Positions 14,775-22,092 of a stretch of 23,331 bases of DNA are shown here, piece after piece. Below the pieces are notes generated by a model. The model did no database searches. It was given only the letters and a program-made list of their open reading frames with translations, and was not told the origin of the DNA. The stretch's first letter is position 1; every line of letters starts with the position of its first letter. Source of the stretch: Gp7-AA10 sp035636095 (GTDB lineage Bacteria; Acidobacteriota; Thermoanaerobaculia; Gp7-AA8). Location of the stretch: positions 1-23,331 of the forward strand of contig DASPZU010000003.1 in assembly GCA_035636095.1 (NCBI GenBank), given 5' to 3'. Position numbers and translations under genes: made by a program.

Positions 14775-15287
14775 TCAAAGGCTCGGCTCTCCGGGCGGTG
14801 TTGGCGTCGGCGTTCCCGCGCCATACTTCGGCTGATACTTGTTTTCGATATTTCGTCGAATCTTGGATAGCGGAGTTCCGATCTCGAGCTGCTTCATCGC
14901 GTCACGCGCGACATCGAGGCAGATTCCTCACGTGTAGCCCATCGGGTCCCATTGCGGCGTGCCGTCGCGATCGTGACCCCGGAGGAAGCAGTCGTGCAGG
15001 CTTTGGTGGTGGTCCGTTCGCTCACAGCCGCAATAACATGGGATGTAGCGAACGATGTCTTCCCGATTTGCCGCGAAGGCGTATGCATCCCGGATGATCT
15101 CGTCTGAATGCGCCGGGCGCTTCGAAGCAGGAATCGGCGGCCACTTCGGATCCCATCGCATGAGCGATGCCTCGGGAACGACCCTCCTGGGGATGATCAC
15201 GAAGAGAAGAACGATCGCGCTCAACGCCGCCGCTACAGCGGCAATCCAAACGACGGTCCGGCTTCGCTTAGGTGTTCTCTTGGGCAT
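14775..15287 (-). CDS. PCYCGC-family redox protein, probable selenoprotein (TGA at 14928-14930 read as Sec)
   Basis: A predicted 170-residue protein with an N-terminal membrane anchor (VVWIAAVAAALSAIVLLFVII), the family motif PCYCGC (about residues 83-88), then HHQSLHDCF and WDPMGYT. Conventional translation stops there at a TGA. In relatives I know, this place reads W-D-x-x-G-x-x-CGxCL, so the TGA replaces the first Cys of a CGxC motif. The frame then continues GICLDVARDAMKQLE and KIRRNIENKY, as expected for the family, to a TGA at 14775-14777. A SECIS-like hairpin follows the first TGA. I recall that NCBI names this family CYCXC (seleno)protein. TGA is a normal stop elsewhere in the window, so a general code change is excluded. 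The gene overlaps the cusA 3' end by 20 nt and is probably coupled to it. Nonsense mutation or sequence error is the alternative. Confidence 0.82.
14889..14922 (-). promoter_or_regulatory. Bacterial SECIS-like hairpin just after the in-frame TGA
   Basis: Starting 5 nt after the UGA, the minus-strand RNA folds as follows: outer stem CUGC/GCAG (14919-14922 with 14889-14892), one mismatch, a 3-bp stem (UCG/UGA, one G-U pair), a 3-nt 5' bulge (AUG), then a 5-bp stem UCGCG/CGCGA (14907-14911 with 14897-14901) closed by the loop CGUGA. The loop begins about 21 nt after the UGA and contains GU. This agrees with the position and form known for SelB-binding bacterial SECIS elements. The pairing is read by eye and no energy was computed. 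Confidence 0.65.
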
Positions 15288-18200
15288 TGTTGTTCCCGTT
15301 CTCTGGAATTCGGATCTTCCGGCGAAGCCCTTCGTCAGTTTCGATCTCCTGGATCGCTTGCGCCTCGTAATGGCGTACCTCGGCGCGCCACTTCCAGCGG
15401 TAGTAGATCGCCGGGTACACCAGCAGCTCCATGAGGAATGAGGTGAACAGCCCGCCGATCATCGGCGCGGCGATGCGTTTCATCACGTCGGCGCCCGTAC
15501 CGGTCGACCACATGATGGGCACCAGGCCGAAGAACGCCACCGCGACCGTCATCACCTTCGGACGCACGCGTTTGACGGCGCCGTGATAGATCGCCTCGCG
15601 CAGCTCTTCGCGCGTCCTCGGTTTAATCGAGTCGTACGCGAGGTCGAGATAGAGCAGCATGAAGATGCCCGTCTCTGCGTCCAGGCCTAACAGCGCGATG
15701 AGCCCGACCCACACACCGATCGACATGTTGTAGCCGAGGGCCCACAGCAGCCAGATCGCTCCGACGCCGGAGAACGGTACCGCGAGCAAGACGATCATCG
15801 TCTTCGGCAGCGACTGCGTATTCAGGAAGATGAGGAAGAAAACGATGAACAGCGTGATCGGGACAACGACAAGCATCTTCTGCTTCACACGCTCCATTGC
15901 TTCGTATTGTCCTGACCACTGGAAGGTGTATCCCGCCGGAACCTGGAGCTGTTGTTCGACGGCGCGCTTTGCGTCAGTGACGTAACCGCCGATGTCGCGC
16001 TGTGTGGTGTCGACGTCGATATAGACGTAGCCGGAGAGCTTGCCGTTCTCGTCGCGGATCATCGCCGGACCCTCGGTCAATCGGATCGAGGCCAGTTGCC
16101 CTAGCGGAATTTGAGCCCCGCTCATGGTTGGGATGAGCACGCGCGCCAGCTTGTCCACTTCGTCGCGCAGCTCGCGTGGATAGCGCACGTTGATCGGGTA
16201 GCGCTCGCGGCCTTCGATTGAAGTCGAGACGTTCTCCCCACCGACGGCCGACATGATCACTTCCTGCACATCCTTGATCGTCAATCCGTATCGCGCGATC
16301 TCCGGGCGGTTGAGATCGAAATCGACGAAGTAGCCGCCGGAGACACGCTCGCCATAGACGCTTCTGGTCCCTGGGACTTTCTGGACGATTTGCTCGAGCT
16401 GCTTCCCGATGTCCTCGATCTGCTTCAAATCCGCGCCGAAAATCTTGATGCCAACCGGCGTGCGGATGCCGGTGGTGAGCATGTCGATGCGGTTACGGAT
16501 GGGCATGGTCCAGGCGTTGGTCTGCCCCGGGATCTGAAGCTTCTGGTCCATCTCATTGACCAGGTCTTCCCACGACATCTTGTCCGGCCACAGCGGCCGG
16601 AAAAGTCCCTGCATGAATCCCGGTACCCACTTCGAGTACCAGCGCTGTTTCGGCCGCCACTGCGATTCCGGTTTGAGAACAACCGTCGTTTCCATCATCG
16701 AGAGCGGCGCCGGATCAGTCGATGTATCTGCGCGCCCGGCCTTGCCGAACACGCGTTCGACCTCCGGGATCTGCTTGAGAAGTTGATCTTGTCGCTGTAG
16801 CAGCGCCGCCGCAGCGGTCGCCGAGATTCCCGGGAGTGTCGTCGGCATATAAAGGATGACGCCCTCATTGAGCGGCGGCATGAACTCGTGGCCGAGTTGG
16901 AAGTAGATCGGAATCGTGATGAGAACCACGATTAACGCCAGCGCGATCACCAGGCGTGTGTGTCGAAGGATCCAATGCGCCGCAGGACCGTAGACGCGAA
17001 ACAACATCCGGGAGATGGGATGCTTTTCTTCGGAATGAATCGTTCCGACGGCGACGGCGTTGACAGCATTGCGAAGCCACACCGGACGAAAGGTGAACTT
17101 TCGCTCCCGAATGATCAGCAGCATCATCGCCGGCACGAGCGTGACGGCCAGCACGGCGGCGAAGGCCATGGAAAAGTTTTTCGTGAATGCCAGCGGCTTG
17201 AAGAGCTTTCCTTCCTGAGCCTCCAGCGCGAAGATCGGCATGAACGACAGAGCGATGACCAATAGCGAGAAGAAGCTCGGCCGGCCGACTTCCTGCACCG
17301 CGCCCACCAGCACTTCCTTATAGTCACCCTGGCGCCCTGTGTGCTCCCAGGCATCGAGCTTTTTGTGCGCGTTCTCGATGACCACGATGGCCGCGTCGAC
17401 CATGGCGCCGATGGCCACCGCGATGCCCCCGAGGGACATGATGTTGGAGTTGATCCCGAAGATCTTCATCGGGATGAAGGACATGATCACCGCGGCCGGA
17501 ATGGTGATGATGGGGATGAAGGCACTCGGGATGTGCCAGAGGAAGATGAGAATGATCAACGAGACGATGATCATCTCCAGCAGCAGCTCGTGGTTGAGCG
17601 TGTGGATCGACTCTTCGATCAACTGCGAGCGGTCGTAGGTCTCAACGAGCTTCACGCCCTTCGGCAGCGAGGGCTCGATTTCTTTCAGCCGCTCTTTCAC
17701 GTGAGTGATCACGTTCATGGCGTTTTCGCCGTGGCGCATCACCACGACCCCGGCGGCGACCTCACCTTTGCCGTCCAGCTCCGCGATTCCGCGCCGCAGC
17801 TCCGGCCCGAGTTGAACGTCGGCGACATCTTTGAGGCGCACCGGCGTGCCGTGTTCGTCAGTCTTGACGACAATCTCTTCGAGATCGGACTTCGACCTCA
17901 CATATCCATGCGCGCGAACCATGTACTCGGCACCGCTCCACTCGATGAGCCGTCCGCCAACTTCGCTGTTCGAATTCTTCACCGCTTCCGTCACTTGCAT
18001 CAGCGGGATGCCGTACGCGGCGAGCTTGTTCGGATCGACGGTGATCTGGTACTGCCGCACGAACCCGCCGACGCTGGCCACTTCCGCGACTCCGGGAACC
18101 GATTGCAGCTCGTATCGGATGTGCCAGTCCTCCAGCGAACGCAGGTCCGCCAGCGAACGCTGACCGGTGGTATCGACGAGCGCGTACTGGTAGACCCAGC

Positions 18201-18606
18201 CGACGCCGGTCGCGTCCGGGCCTAACTCGGTCTTGACGCCTTCGGGCAAGCTGCCCTGCACTTTCGACAAGTACTCGAGCACACGGCTGCGCGCCCAGTA
18301 CATGTCGGTGCCATCCTCGAAGATGACGTAAACGTAGGAGTAGCCGAAATCGGAGAAGCCGCGAATGGCCTTCACTCGCGGCGCGCCGAGCAGCGAGGTG
18401 ATGATCGGGTACGTGACCTGGTCCTCGATGATGTCAGGACTGCGATCCCACTTCGAGTAGACGATCACCTGCGTGTCGGAAAGATCCGGCAGCGCATCGA
18501 GCGCGATGTTGTTGATGCTCCAGACTCCGGCGATGATCAGTCCAGCCACGATGATGAGGACGATGAAACGATTCGTGGCGGAGTAGCGAATCAGTTTTTC
18601 GATCAA
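15268..18606 (-). CDS. cusA: CusA/CzcA-family heavy-metal RND efflux pump, copper/silver type
   Basis: A 1112-residue inner-membrane proton-driven pump that takes Cu+/Ag+ from the periplasm or membrane into the CusBC channel. It has the usual two repeats of membrane bundle plus large periplasmic loops. The TM4 signature is GAMVDAAIVVIENAHK (Asp about 404, Glu about 411), typical of the Cu/Ag HME-RND group. Met residues corresponding to the CusA triad appear at about 587 (LYMP), 637/638 (LSMMETT) and 709 (RIDML). The start is a TTG (18606), giving MIEKLIRYSATNRF, the family's standard N-terminus. There is no ribosome binding site because a GCAGAAG-type repeat occupies the leader. Its 3' end overlaps the PCYCGC gene. 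Between it and cusB lies an unrelated four-helix-bundle gene. Confidence 0.95.
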   Translation of the reverse strand: MIEKLIRYSATNRFIVLIIVAGLIIAGVWSINNIALDALPDLSDTQVIVYSKWDRSPDIIEDQVTYPIITSLLGAPRVKAIRGFSDFGYSYVYVIFEDGTDMYWARSRVLEYLSKVQGSLPEGVKTELGPDATGVGWVYQYALVDTTGQRSLADLRSLEDWHIRYELQSVPGVAEVASVGGFVRQYQITVDPNKLAAYGIPLMQVTEAVKNSNSEVGGRLIEWSGAEYMVRAHGYVRSKSDLEEIVVKTDEHGTPVRLKDVADVQLGPELRRGIAELDGKGEVAAGVVVMRHGENAMNVITHVKERLKEIEPSLPKGVKLVETYDRSQLIEESIHTLNHELLLEMIIVSLIILIFLWHIPSAFIPIITIPAAVIMSFIPMKIFGINSNIMSLGGIAVAIGAMVDAAIVVIENAHKKLDAWEHTGRQGDYKEVLVGAVQEVGRPSFFSLLVIALSFMPIFALEAQEGKLFKPLAFTKNFSMAFAAVLAVTLVPAMMLLIIRERKFTFRPVWLRNAVNAVAVGTIHSEEKHPISRMLFRVYGPAAHWILRHTRLVIALALIVVLITIPIYFQLGHEFMPPLNEGVILYMPTTLPGISATAAAALLQRQDQLLKQIPEVERVFGKAGRADTSTDPAPLSMMETTVVLKPESQWRPKQRWYSKWVPGFMQGLFRPLWPDKMSWEDLVNEMDQKLQIPGQTNAWTMPIRNRIDMLTTGIRTPVGIKIFGADLKQIEDIGKQLEQIVQKVPGTRSVYGERVSGGYFVDFDLNRPEIARYGLTIKDVQEVIMSAVGGENVSTSIEGRERYPINVRYPRELRDEVDKLARVLIPTMSGAQIPLGQLASIRLTEGPAMIRDENGKLSGYVYIDVDTTQRDIGGYVTDAKRAVEQQLQVPAGYTFQWSGQYEAMERVKQKMLVVVPITLFIVFFLIFLNTQSLPKTMIVLLAVPFSGVGAIWLLWALGYNMSIGVWVGLIALLGLDAETGIFMLLYLDLAYDSIKPRTREELREAIYHGAVKRVRPKVMTVAVAFFGLVPIMWSTGTGADVMKRIAAPMIGGLFTSFLMELLVYPAIYYRWKWRAEVRHYEAQAIQEIETDEGLRRKIRIPENGNNNAQENT

Positions 18607-18635
18607 GGCAGAAAGCAGAAGGCAGAAGGCAGAAG
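18605..18635 (+). repeat. GCAGAAG heptamer repeat, left flank of the four-helix-bundle gene
   Basis: About four units of GCAGAAG/GCAGAAA, in the orientation opposite to the array on the other side of the gene at 18646-18960. It ends at the cusA start codon and fills the place where the cusA ribosome binding site should be. Confidence 0.9.
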
Positions 18636-18645
18636 TGCCTTCGCG

Positions 18646-18960
18646 CTACTTGCCCCTCCATTTCTTGATCAGCGAGACAAAGATCGCAATCAGGTCATTT
18701 GTCTCGGTCCTGATCGATTCGAGTTTTTTCGACGTCATGAGATTTGCACCCTCGATGAGTTCCAGCCAGTAAAGCGGCTTTGCAACGTATTCAGCTTTCG
18801 ATCGCGCACGAAGTGCTTCTCGGAAATGAGCACCAGGAGAGGTGCCGCTTCGCAGCAATTGATCGCCGAGACGCCAGCCGATACGCGTGTCAGGCAGTGC
18901 CGAAACGAGACGGATGACGCGAAGCGAAAACTCCCGAGTGCGATCAACCAGATTTGTCAT
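18646..18960 (-). CDS. Four-helix-bundle protein (23S rRNA IVP / S23 family)
   Basis: A 104-residue cytoplasmic protein matching the bacterial four-helix-bundle family first found in 23S rRNA intervening sequences (TIGR02436-like): LVDRTREFSLRVIRLVSALP, IGWRLGDQLLRSGTSPGAHFREALRARS, YVAKPLYWLELIEG and a last helix DLIAIFVSLIKKWRG. Relatives form pentameric nucleic-acid-binding-like bundles (the Avd protein of diversity-generating retroelements is one). It has no known metal role, splits the otherwise continuous cusB-cusA pair and is flanked by oppositely oriented heptamer repeats. The repeat next to the ATG (AGAAGG-CAGAAGG-ATG) places an AAGG 7 nt before the start, so the repeat itself may serve as ribosome binding site. 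It looks like a passenger or small mobile module. Confidence 0.9.
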   Translation of the reverse strand: MTNLVDRTREFSLRVIRLVSALPDTRIGWRLGDQLLRSGTSPGAHFREALRARSKAEYVAKPLYWLELIEGANLMTSKKLESIRTETNDLIAIFVSLIKKWRGK

Positions 18961-19006
18961 CCTTCTGCCTTCTGCCTTCTGCCTTCTGCTTTCTGCCTTC
19001 TGCTTT
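18961..19006 (+). repeat. CTTCTGC heptamer repeat, right flank of the four-helix-bundle gene
   Basis: About six units of CTTCTGC/CTTTCTGC in inverse orientation to the array at 18605-18635. The repeat abuts the cusB stop codon: the TAG at 19007-19009 is followed on the minus strand by AAAGCAGAAGG, so the cusB end may have been set by the insertion. Confidence 0.9.
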
Positions 19007-20251
19007 CTAGCGACGCAAGGCGTCGCGCAGCCTCGACTCGGAATCGATCAGAAAGTTCGCATCGACAGCGACTGTCTCTCCCGCGGAAATCCCCGACTTG
19101 ATCTCGTAATAGCCGTTCGCCTTCACGCCCGTTCGCACTTCGCGCGGCTCGAATTGACCATTCCCTCGGTCGACGAAGGCGATCGACCGTGTACCTGTTT
19201 GCAGCACGGCGCTGTCCGGAACGGCGACGGCCCTTCCGACCGGCTCCTGAAGAATCACATCTGTGTACATATCGGGTCTGAGCAGACCGCCGGGGTTATC
19301 GAGCTCGAGTCGCACCTTCGCCGTGCGCGTCTTTGCATCCAGCGTCGGCGACACAAAGCTGACGCGGCCAATCCAGCTACGATCAGGAATCGACGAAATC
19401 GTCACCTGCGCAGTCTGCCCCACGCGGACGTACGGCAAATCGAATTCGTAGACGTCGGCGAGAATCCAAACGCGACTGAGGTCGCCGATCTCGTAGAGTG
19501 TGTCGGTCGGCATCACGCGCGTTCCCTGGATGGCGTTCTTCGTCAAGACGACGCCACCGACCGGCGACCGGATGATGACATCGCGCTGCGGCTTGCCGCT
19601 GCGCACCACGCGATCAATATCCTCGGCGCTCATGTCCCACAGCAGCAGGCGGCGGCGCGCTGAATCGGCGAGCGTGCTTCCGAACTGGGAGCGATTGCGC
19701 TCAGCGAGGATCAACTCCTGCTGCGTCGACAGCAGATCCGGACTGTAGATCGAGAACAGCGGCTGACCGCGACGGACCGGCTCGCCCGTGAAGTTCACGT
19801 AGAGGTTCTCGATGAAGCCTTCCAATTTTGTGTGGATCTGGGCGAGCTTGCGCTCGTCGACCGCCACCCGACCGACTGTGCGCGTACTGCGAGAGAGATC
19901 GCGCAGCTCGGCTTTCGCCAGCTTCACTCCAATGATCTGCTGGCGGGCCGGCGGCAGAGAGACGTTGGCGTAGCCGCTGACCGTCGACGTTGACGCGCTC
20001 GTCGATGCCTCGTCCGCGTAAACAGGCACGAGCTTCATGCCGCAGTCGATGGCACGTCCGGGCTTATTCGAGCGCGTGGTGTGCGGTGGCCCCTGCGAAA
20101 TCATCGGATCGACCCACTCGATCACGCGCCGTCCGCTGTTGTCCTGCACAACTCCGTTGATTTCGTTCGTCTGTCGCTTTTGGATCAAAACGATGGCCAG
20201 GACGATCGCCAACATTGCAGAGATGATCCACGGAAAAATTCGCTTGATCAT
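19007..20251 (-). CDS. cusB: CusB-type membrane fusion (periplasmic adaptor) protein
   Basis: A 414-residue periplasmic adaptor linking CusA to the outer-membrane channel. It has an N-terminal anchor (IFPWIISAMLAIVLAIVLI), then a heavy-metal-binding domain at about residues 46-78 of the kind fused to many CusB proteins (WVDPM, KPGRAIDCGMKLVPVY). The body shows the lipoyl/hairpin and beta-barrel regions: IHTKLEGFIENLYVNFTGEPVRRGQPLF, SPDLLSTQQELI, SPVGGVV and GRVSFVSPTLDAKTRTAKVRLEL. The C-terminus is short (RLRDALRR), lacking the extra CusF-like domain some homologues have, and stops at a heptamer repeat. Its ATG overlaps the TGA of the upstream TolC gene (ATGA), showing translational coupling. 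Confidence 0.94.
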   Translation of the reverse strand: MIKRIFPWIISAMLAIVLAIVLIQKRQTNEINGVVQDNSGRRVIEWVDPMISQGPPHTTRSNKPGRAIDCGMKLVPVYADEASTSASTSTVSGYANVSLPPARQQIIGVKLAKAELRDLSRSTRTVGRVAVDERKLAQIHTKLEGFIENLYVNFTGEPVRRGQPLFSIYSPDLLSTQQELILAERNRSQFGSTLADSARRRLLLWDMSAEDIDRVVRSGKPQRDVIIRSPVGGVVLTKNAIQGTRVMPTDTLYEIGDLSRVWILADVYEFDLPYVRVGQTAQVTISSIPDRSWIGRVSFVSPTLDAKTRTAKVRLELDNPGGLLRPDMYTDVILQEPVGRAVAVPDSAVLQTGTRSIAFVDRGNGQFEPREVRTGVKANGYYEIKSGISAGETVAVDANFLIDSESRLRDALRR

Positions 20252-21513
20252 TGGCTCATCTCCATGGATTGCTTCGCCGGCGCCGCGCCGCTACGCGCTC
20301 CACGCTGCATCGCCTTGATGTCGACCTCTGCCAGCATTTTCTGGCGCAGGAAATCGTAGTAGTCGACGTTCAGGGCGACATACGTGCGTAGCGATCCGAG
20401 GACCGCATCGAATGTGGTCTTGCCGGTTTGGTATGCGGCGAGAGACGACTCGAATCCGATCTTCGCCTGGGGAACGAGTTTATTGATGTGGATATCGATC
20501 TGCTCGATGGCCTCGTTGCGCGATACGAGCTCGCTGCCGAGGTCCTGAAGAAGCTGCTGCCGAAGAACTTCGATCTGCTGGCGAGCCCCGTCGCGACGGG
20601 CGATTGCCTCCCGGATGCGCGGCTCGATGATCGCCGACTTGCGAATCGGGAGCTCGACGCGCGCGGTGAGACTGAACATATCTGTGTTCCGAGGTCGAAC
20701 ACCATACGAAGCTTCCACACTGACGTCCGGCCTCGTCGCCAGCTTTGCCAATCGGATGTCTTCTTCGGCACGCGCCAGTTCCGCCTGCAACTCCGCGATC
20801 GCGGGCGTGGACTCGGGCAGCGTGCCATTGAAGCCACCCTCATGCTCGGCATGCATGGCGTGCCGGAGTGAAAAAGGCGGAACAGGCGTGGTCGCTGGTA
20901 ACTCGAGAAGCGGCAGAAGTCGCGCCAGCGCGGCGTTTCTCTGGCGCCGCAACGCGATGAGCTGATGCTCGACATTGCTCTCCTCGAGCATCGCGCGAAT
21001 CAGGTCAGCCTGCGGTACCGCGCCCGTTTCGTAGCGGGCCCGTGAGGCCTCGACGACGGACTCGAGGACAGTGGCGATGTCTTCGGTCGACTCGACTTGG
21101 TTCTGCGCGGCGGCCGCTTCGATGTAGGCCGAGCGAACATCTCGTTCGACCTCTGCGCGTCGCGATTCATACTCGCGCTGGAGTCGCCCGACATCGAGCT
21201 CTGCCGATCGACGCAGGGCATCGCGCCGCGACTTGCGCACCAGCGTCTGTGATGCGCCCACCATGTACATGGTCATGAAGTCGTAGGAGAGATTGACCGG
21301 CTCGTTCTGGACTCCACCCATCAGCATGGGATTTGGTAGCGATCCCGCTGGAGCGACCCGCTCCTTCGCCGCGCGAATCTGCGCCGAGAGGCTGGCCAGC
21401 GATGGGTTGACTTCGTTCGCCGCCTGCACGACGGCGTCGGGGTTGTTCCAGTCGACTGCAAGGCAGAAGGCAGAAGGCAGAAAGCAGAAGGTGAAAAAAA
21501 GTATGACTTTCAT
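20248..21513 (-). CDS. cusC: CusC-like TolC-family outer-membrane factor
   Basis: A 421-residue outer-membrane channel of the Cus tripartite pump. It has two OEP-type halves with long amphipathic helices (NPSLASLSAQIRAAKERV; PAIAELQAELARAEEDIRLAK) and membrane-strand segments (DVSVEASYGVRP). The signal peptide (ILFFTFCFLPSAFCLAV) is encoded largely by a heptamer repeat. The ATG at 21513 has GAGGAG close by (2 nt), upstream of which another repeat pair forms a long hairpin. The C-terminus is Met-containing (KQSMEMSQ) and its stop overlaps the cusB start. Met/His residues (HAMHAEHEGG) in a mid-protein loop may suit metal passage. The symbol is assigned by operon context, since TolC homologues are not separable by sequence alone. 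Confidence 0.9.
   Translation of the reverse strand: MKVILFFTFCFLPSAFCLAVDWNNPDAVVQAANEVNPSLASLSAQIRAAKERVAPAGSLPNPMLMGGVQNEPVNLSYDFMTMYMVGASQTLVRKSRRDALRRSAELDVGRLQREYESRRAEVERDVRSAYIEAAAAQNQVESTEDIATVLESVVEASRARYETGAVPQADLIRAMLEESNVEHQLIALRRQRNAALARLLPLLELPATTPVPPFSLRHAMHAEHEGGFNGTLPESTPAIAELQAELARAEEDIRLAKLATRPDVSVEASYGVRPRNTDMFSLTARVELPIRKSAIIEPRIREAIARRDGARQQIEVLRQQLLQDLGSELVSRNEAIEQIDIHINKLVPQAKIGFESSLAAYQTGKTTFDAVLGSLRTYVALNVDYYDFLRQKMLAEVDIKAMQRGARSGAAPAKQSMEMSQ
21460..21491 (+). repeat. GCAGAAG heptamer repeat inside the cusC-like signal-peptide coding region
   Basis: About four units of GCAGAAG/GCAGAAA. On the coding (minus) strand they read as CTTCTGC units and encode the FCFLPSAFCLA part of the signal peptide, in frame with the gene. 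Confidence 0.9.
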
Positions 21514-21530
21514 AGCTCCTCAGTAGAAAA

Positions 21531-21606
21531 GCAGAAGGAAGAAGGCAGAAGGCAGAAGGCGAAAGATCAAAAGGCACACTTCTGCCTTCTGCTTTCTGCC
21601 TTCTGA
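21531..21606. repeat. Inverted pair of heptamer arrays in the leader between the small gene and cusC
   Basis: A GCAGAAG array (21531-21560) and a CTTCTGC array (21579-21606) face each other across an 18-nt spacer (GAAAGATCAAAAGGCACA). The transcript could form a hairpin with about 25 paired bases just downstream of the stop of the small gene (21614) and upstream of the cusC ribosome binding site. It may be two copies of one repeat element or an attenuating or stabilising structure. Confidence 0.85.
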
Positions 21607-21613
21607 CTTGCCT

Positions 21614-21979
21614 TTAGATGAGGAGGATGGAGAGAAGCGCGATGCGGCGTTGGAGAGTCTGGCGCTCGAGCGGCGTCATCGCGGTAAGCGCGAAGTGCGG
21701 TCGGCCGGTGAACGCCTGGACAGTCGGCAGGATCGCCACGGCCAGAAGCGCAGGCGCATGGTGATCAGCTTGTTTCGAATTTGTGTAATCCCGACCCGCA
21801 GCCGGTGCCTGCGCGCAATTGGTCGTGTTGCAGCAGTCGGGTTGATGCGCGTCGGCCATGTGCGCTCCGAGATGCGGCGGGCAGCATGGCATCGAACGAC
21901 AGAAGCCGATATTGCCGACCGCCATCGGAATGGCGACGATGGCGAGCATCGCCGCGAGGATCAGTGCTCTACGCATCAT
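21614..21979 (-). CDS. Small Cys/His-rich exported protein (type 2), first gene of the Cus operon
   Basis: A 121-residue protein with an N-terminal hydrophobic leader (ALILAAMLAIVAIPMAVG), then a dense Cys/His region: GFCRSMPCCPPHLGAHMADA and HQPDCCNTTNCAQ, with a later DHH. The second half is hydrophobic and basic, ending in RRIALLSILLI. Six Cys residues lie in pairs or singles within about 35 residues, suggesting a soft-metal site or disulphides. The start is one of the tandem ATGs at 21979/21976 and no ribosome binding site is clear. It resembles the gene at 8790-9200 in layout. Its place directly before cusC fits a periplasmic metal-binding accessory, but I know no characterised homologue. 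Confidence 0.65.
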   Translation of the reverse strand: MMRRALILAAMLAIVAIPMAVGNIGFCRSMPCCPPHLGAHMADAHQPDCCNTTNCAQAPAAGRDYTNSKQADHHAPALLAVAILPTVQAFTGRPHFALTAMTPLERQTLQRRIALLSILLI

Positions 21980-22092
21980 CGGGTCTGAACCGTCGCTTCA
22001 TTTGCCGCATTCCGCGCACAAGGCTAGCCGCTTCTCCCATCTTACTCTTTGATGCGGATGTTTAGCCCCGTCGGAATGGACCGCGGAGCTTT

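Noticed and set aside
14775..14930. Reassignment of TGA as a general sense codon
   Set aside because: Other genes here (cusC, first TolC, the miniprotein) end in TGA at positions overlapping the next start codon, so TGA is an ordinary stop in this genome.
17341..18225. 294-codon plus-strand frame antisense to cusA
   Set aside because: Shadow of a highly conserved pump gene; no independent support.
18605..19006. CRISPR-like array
   Set aside because: Units are contiguous 7-bp repeats with no unique spacers, and no cas genes are present.
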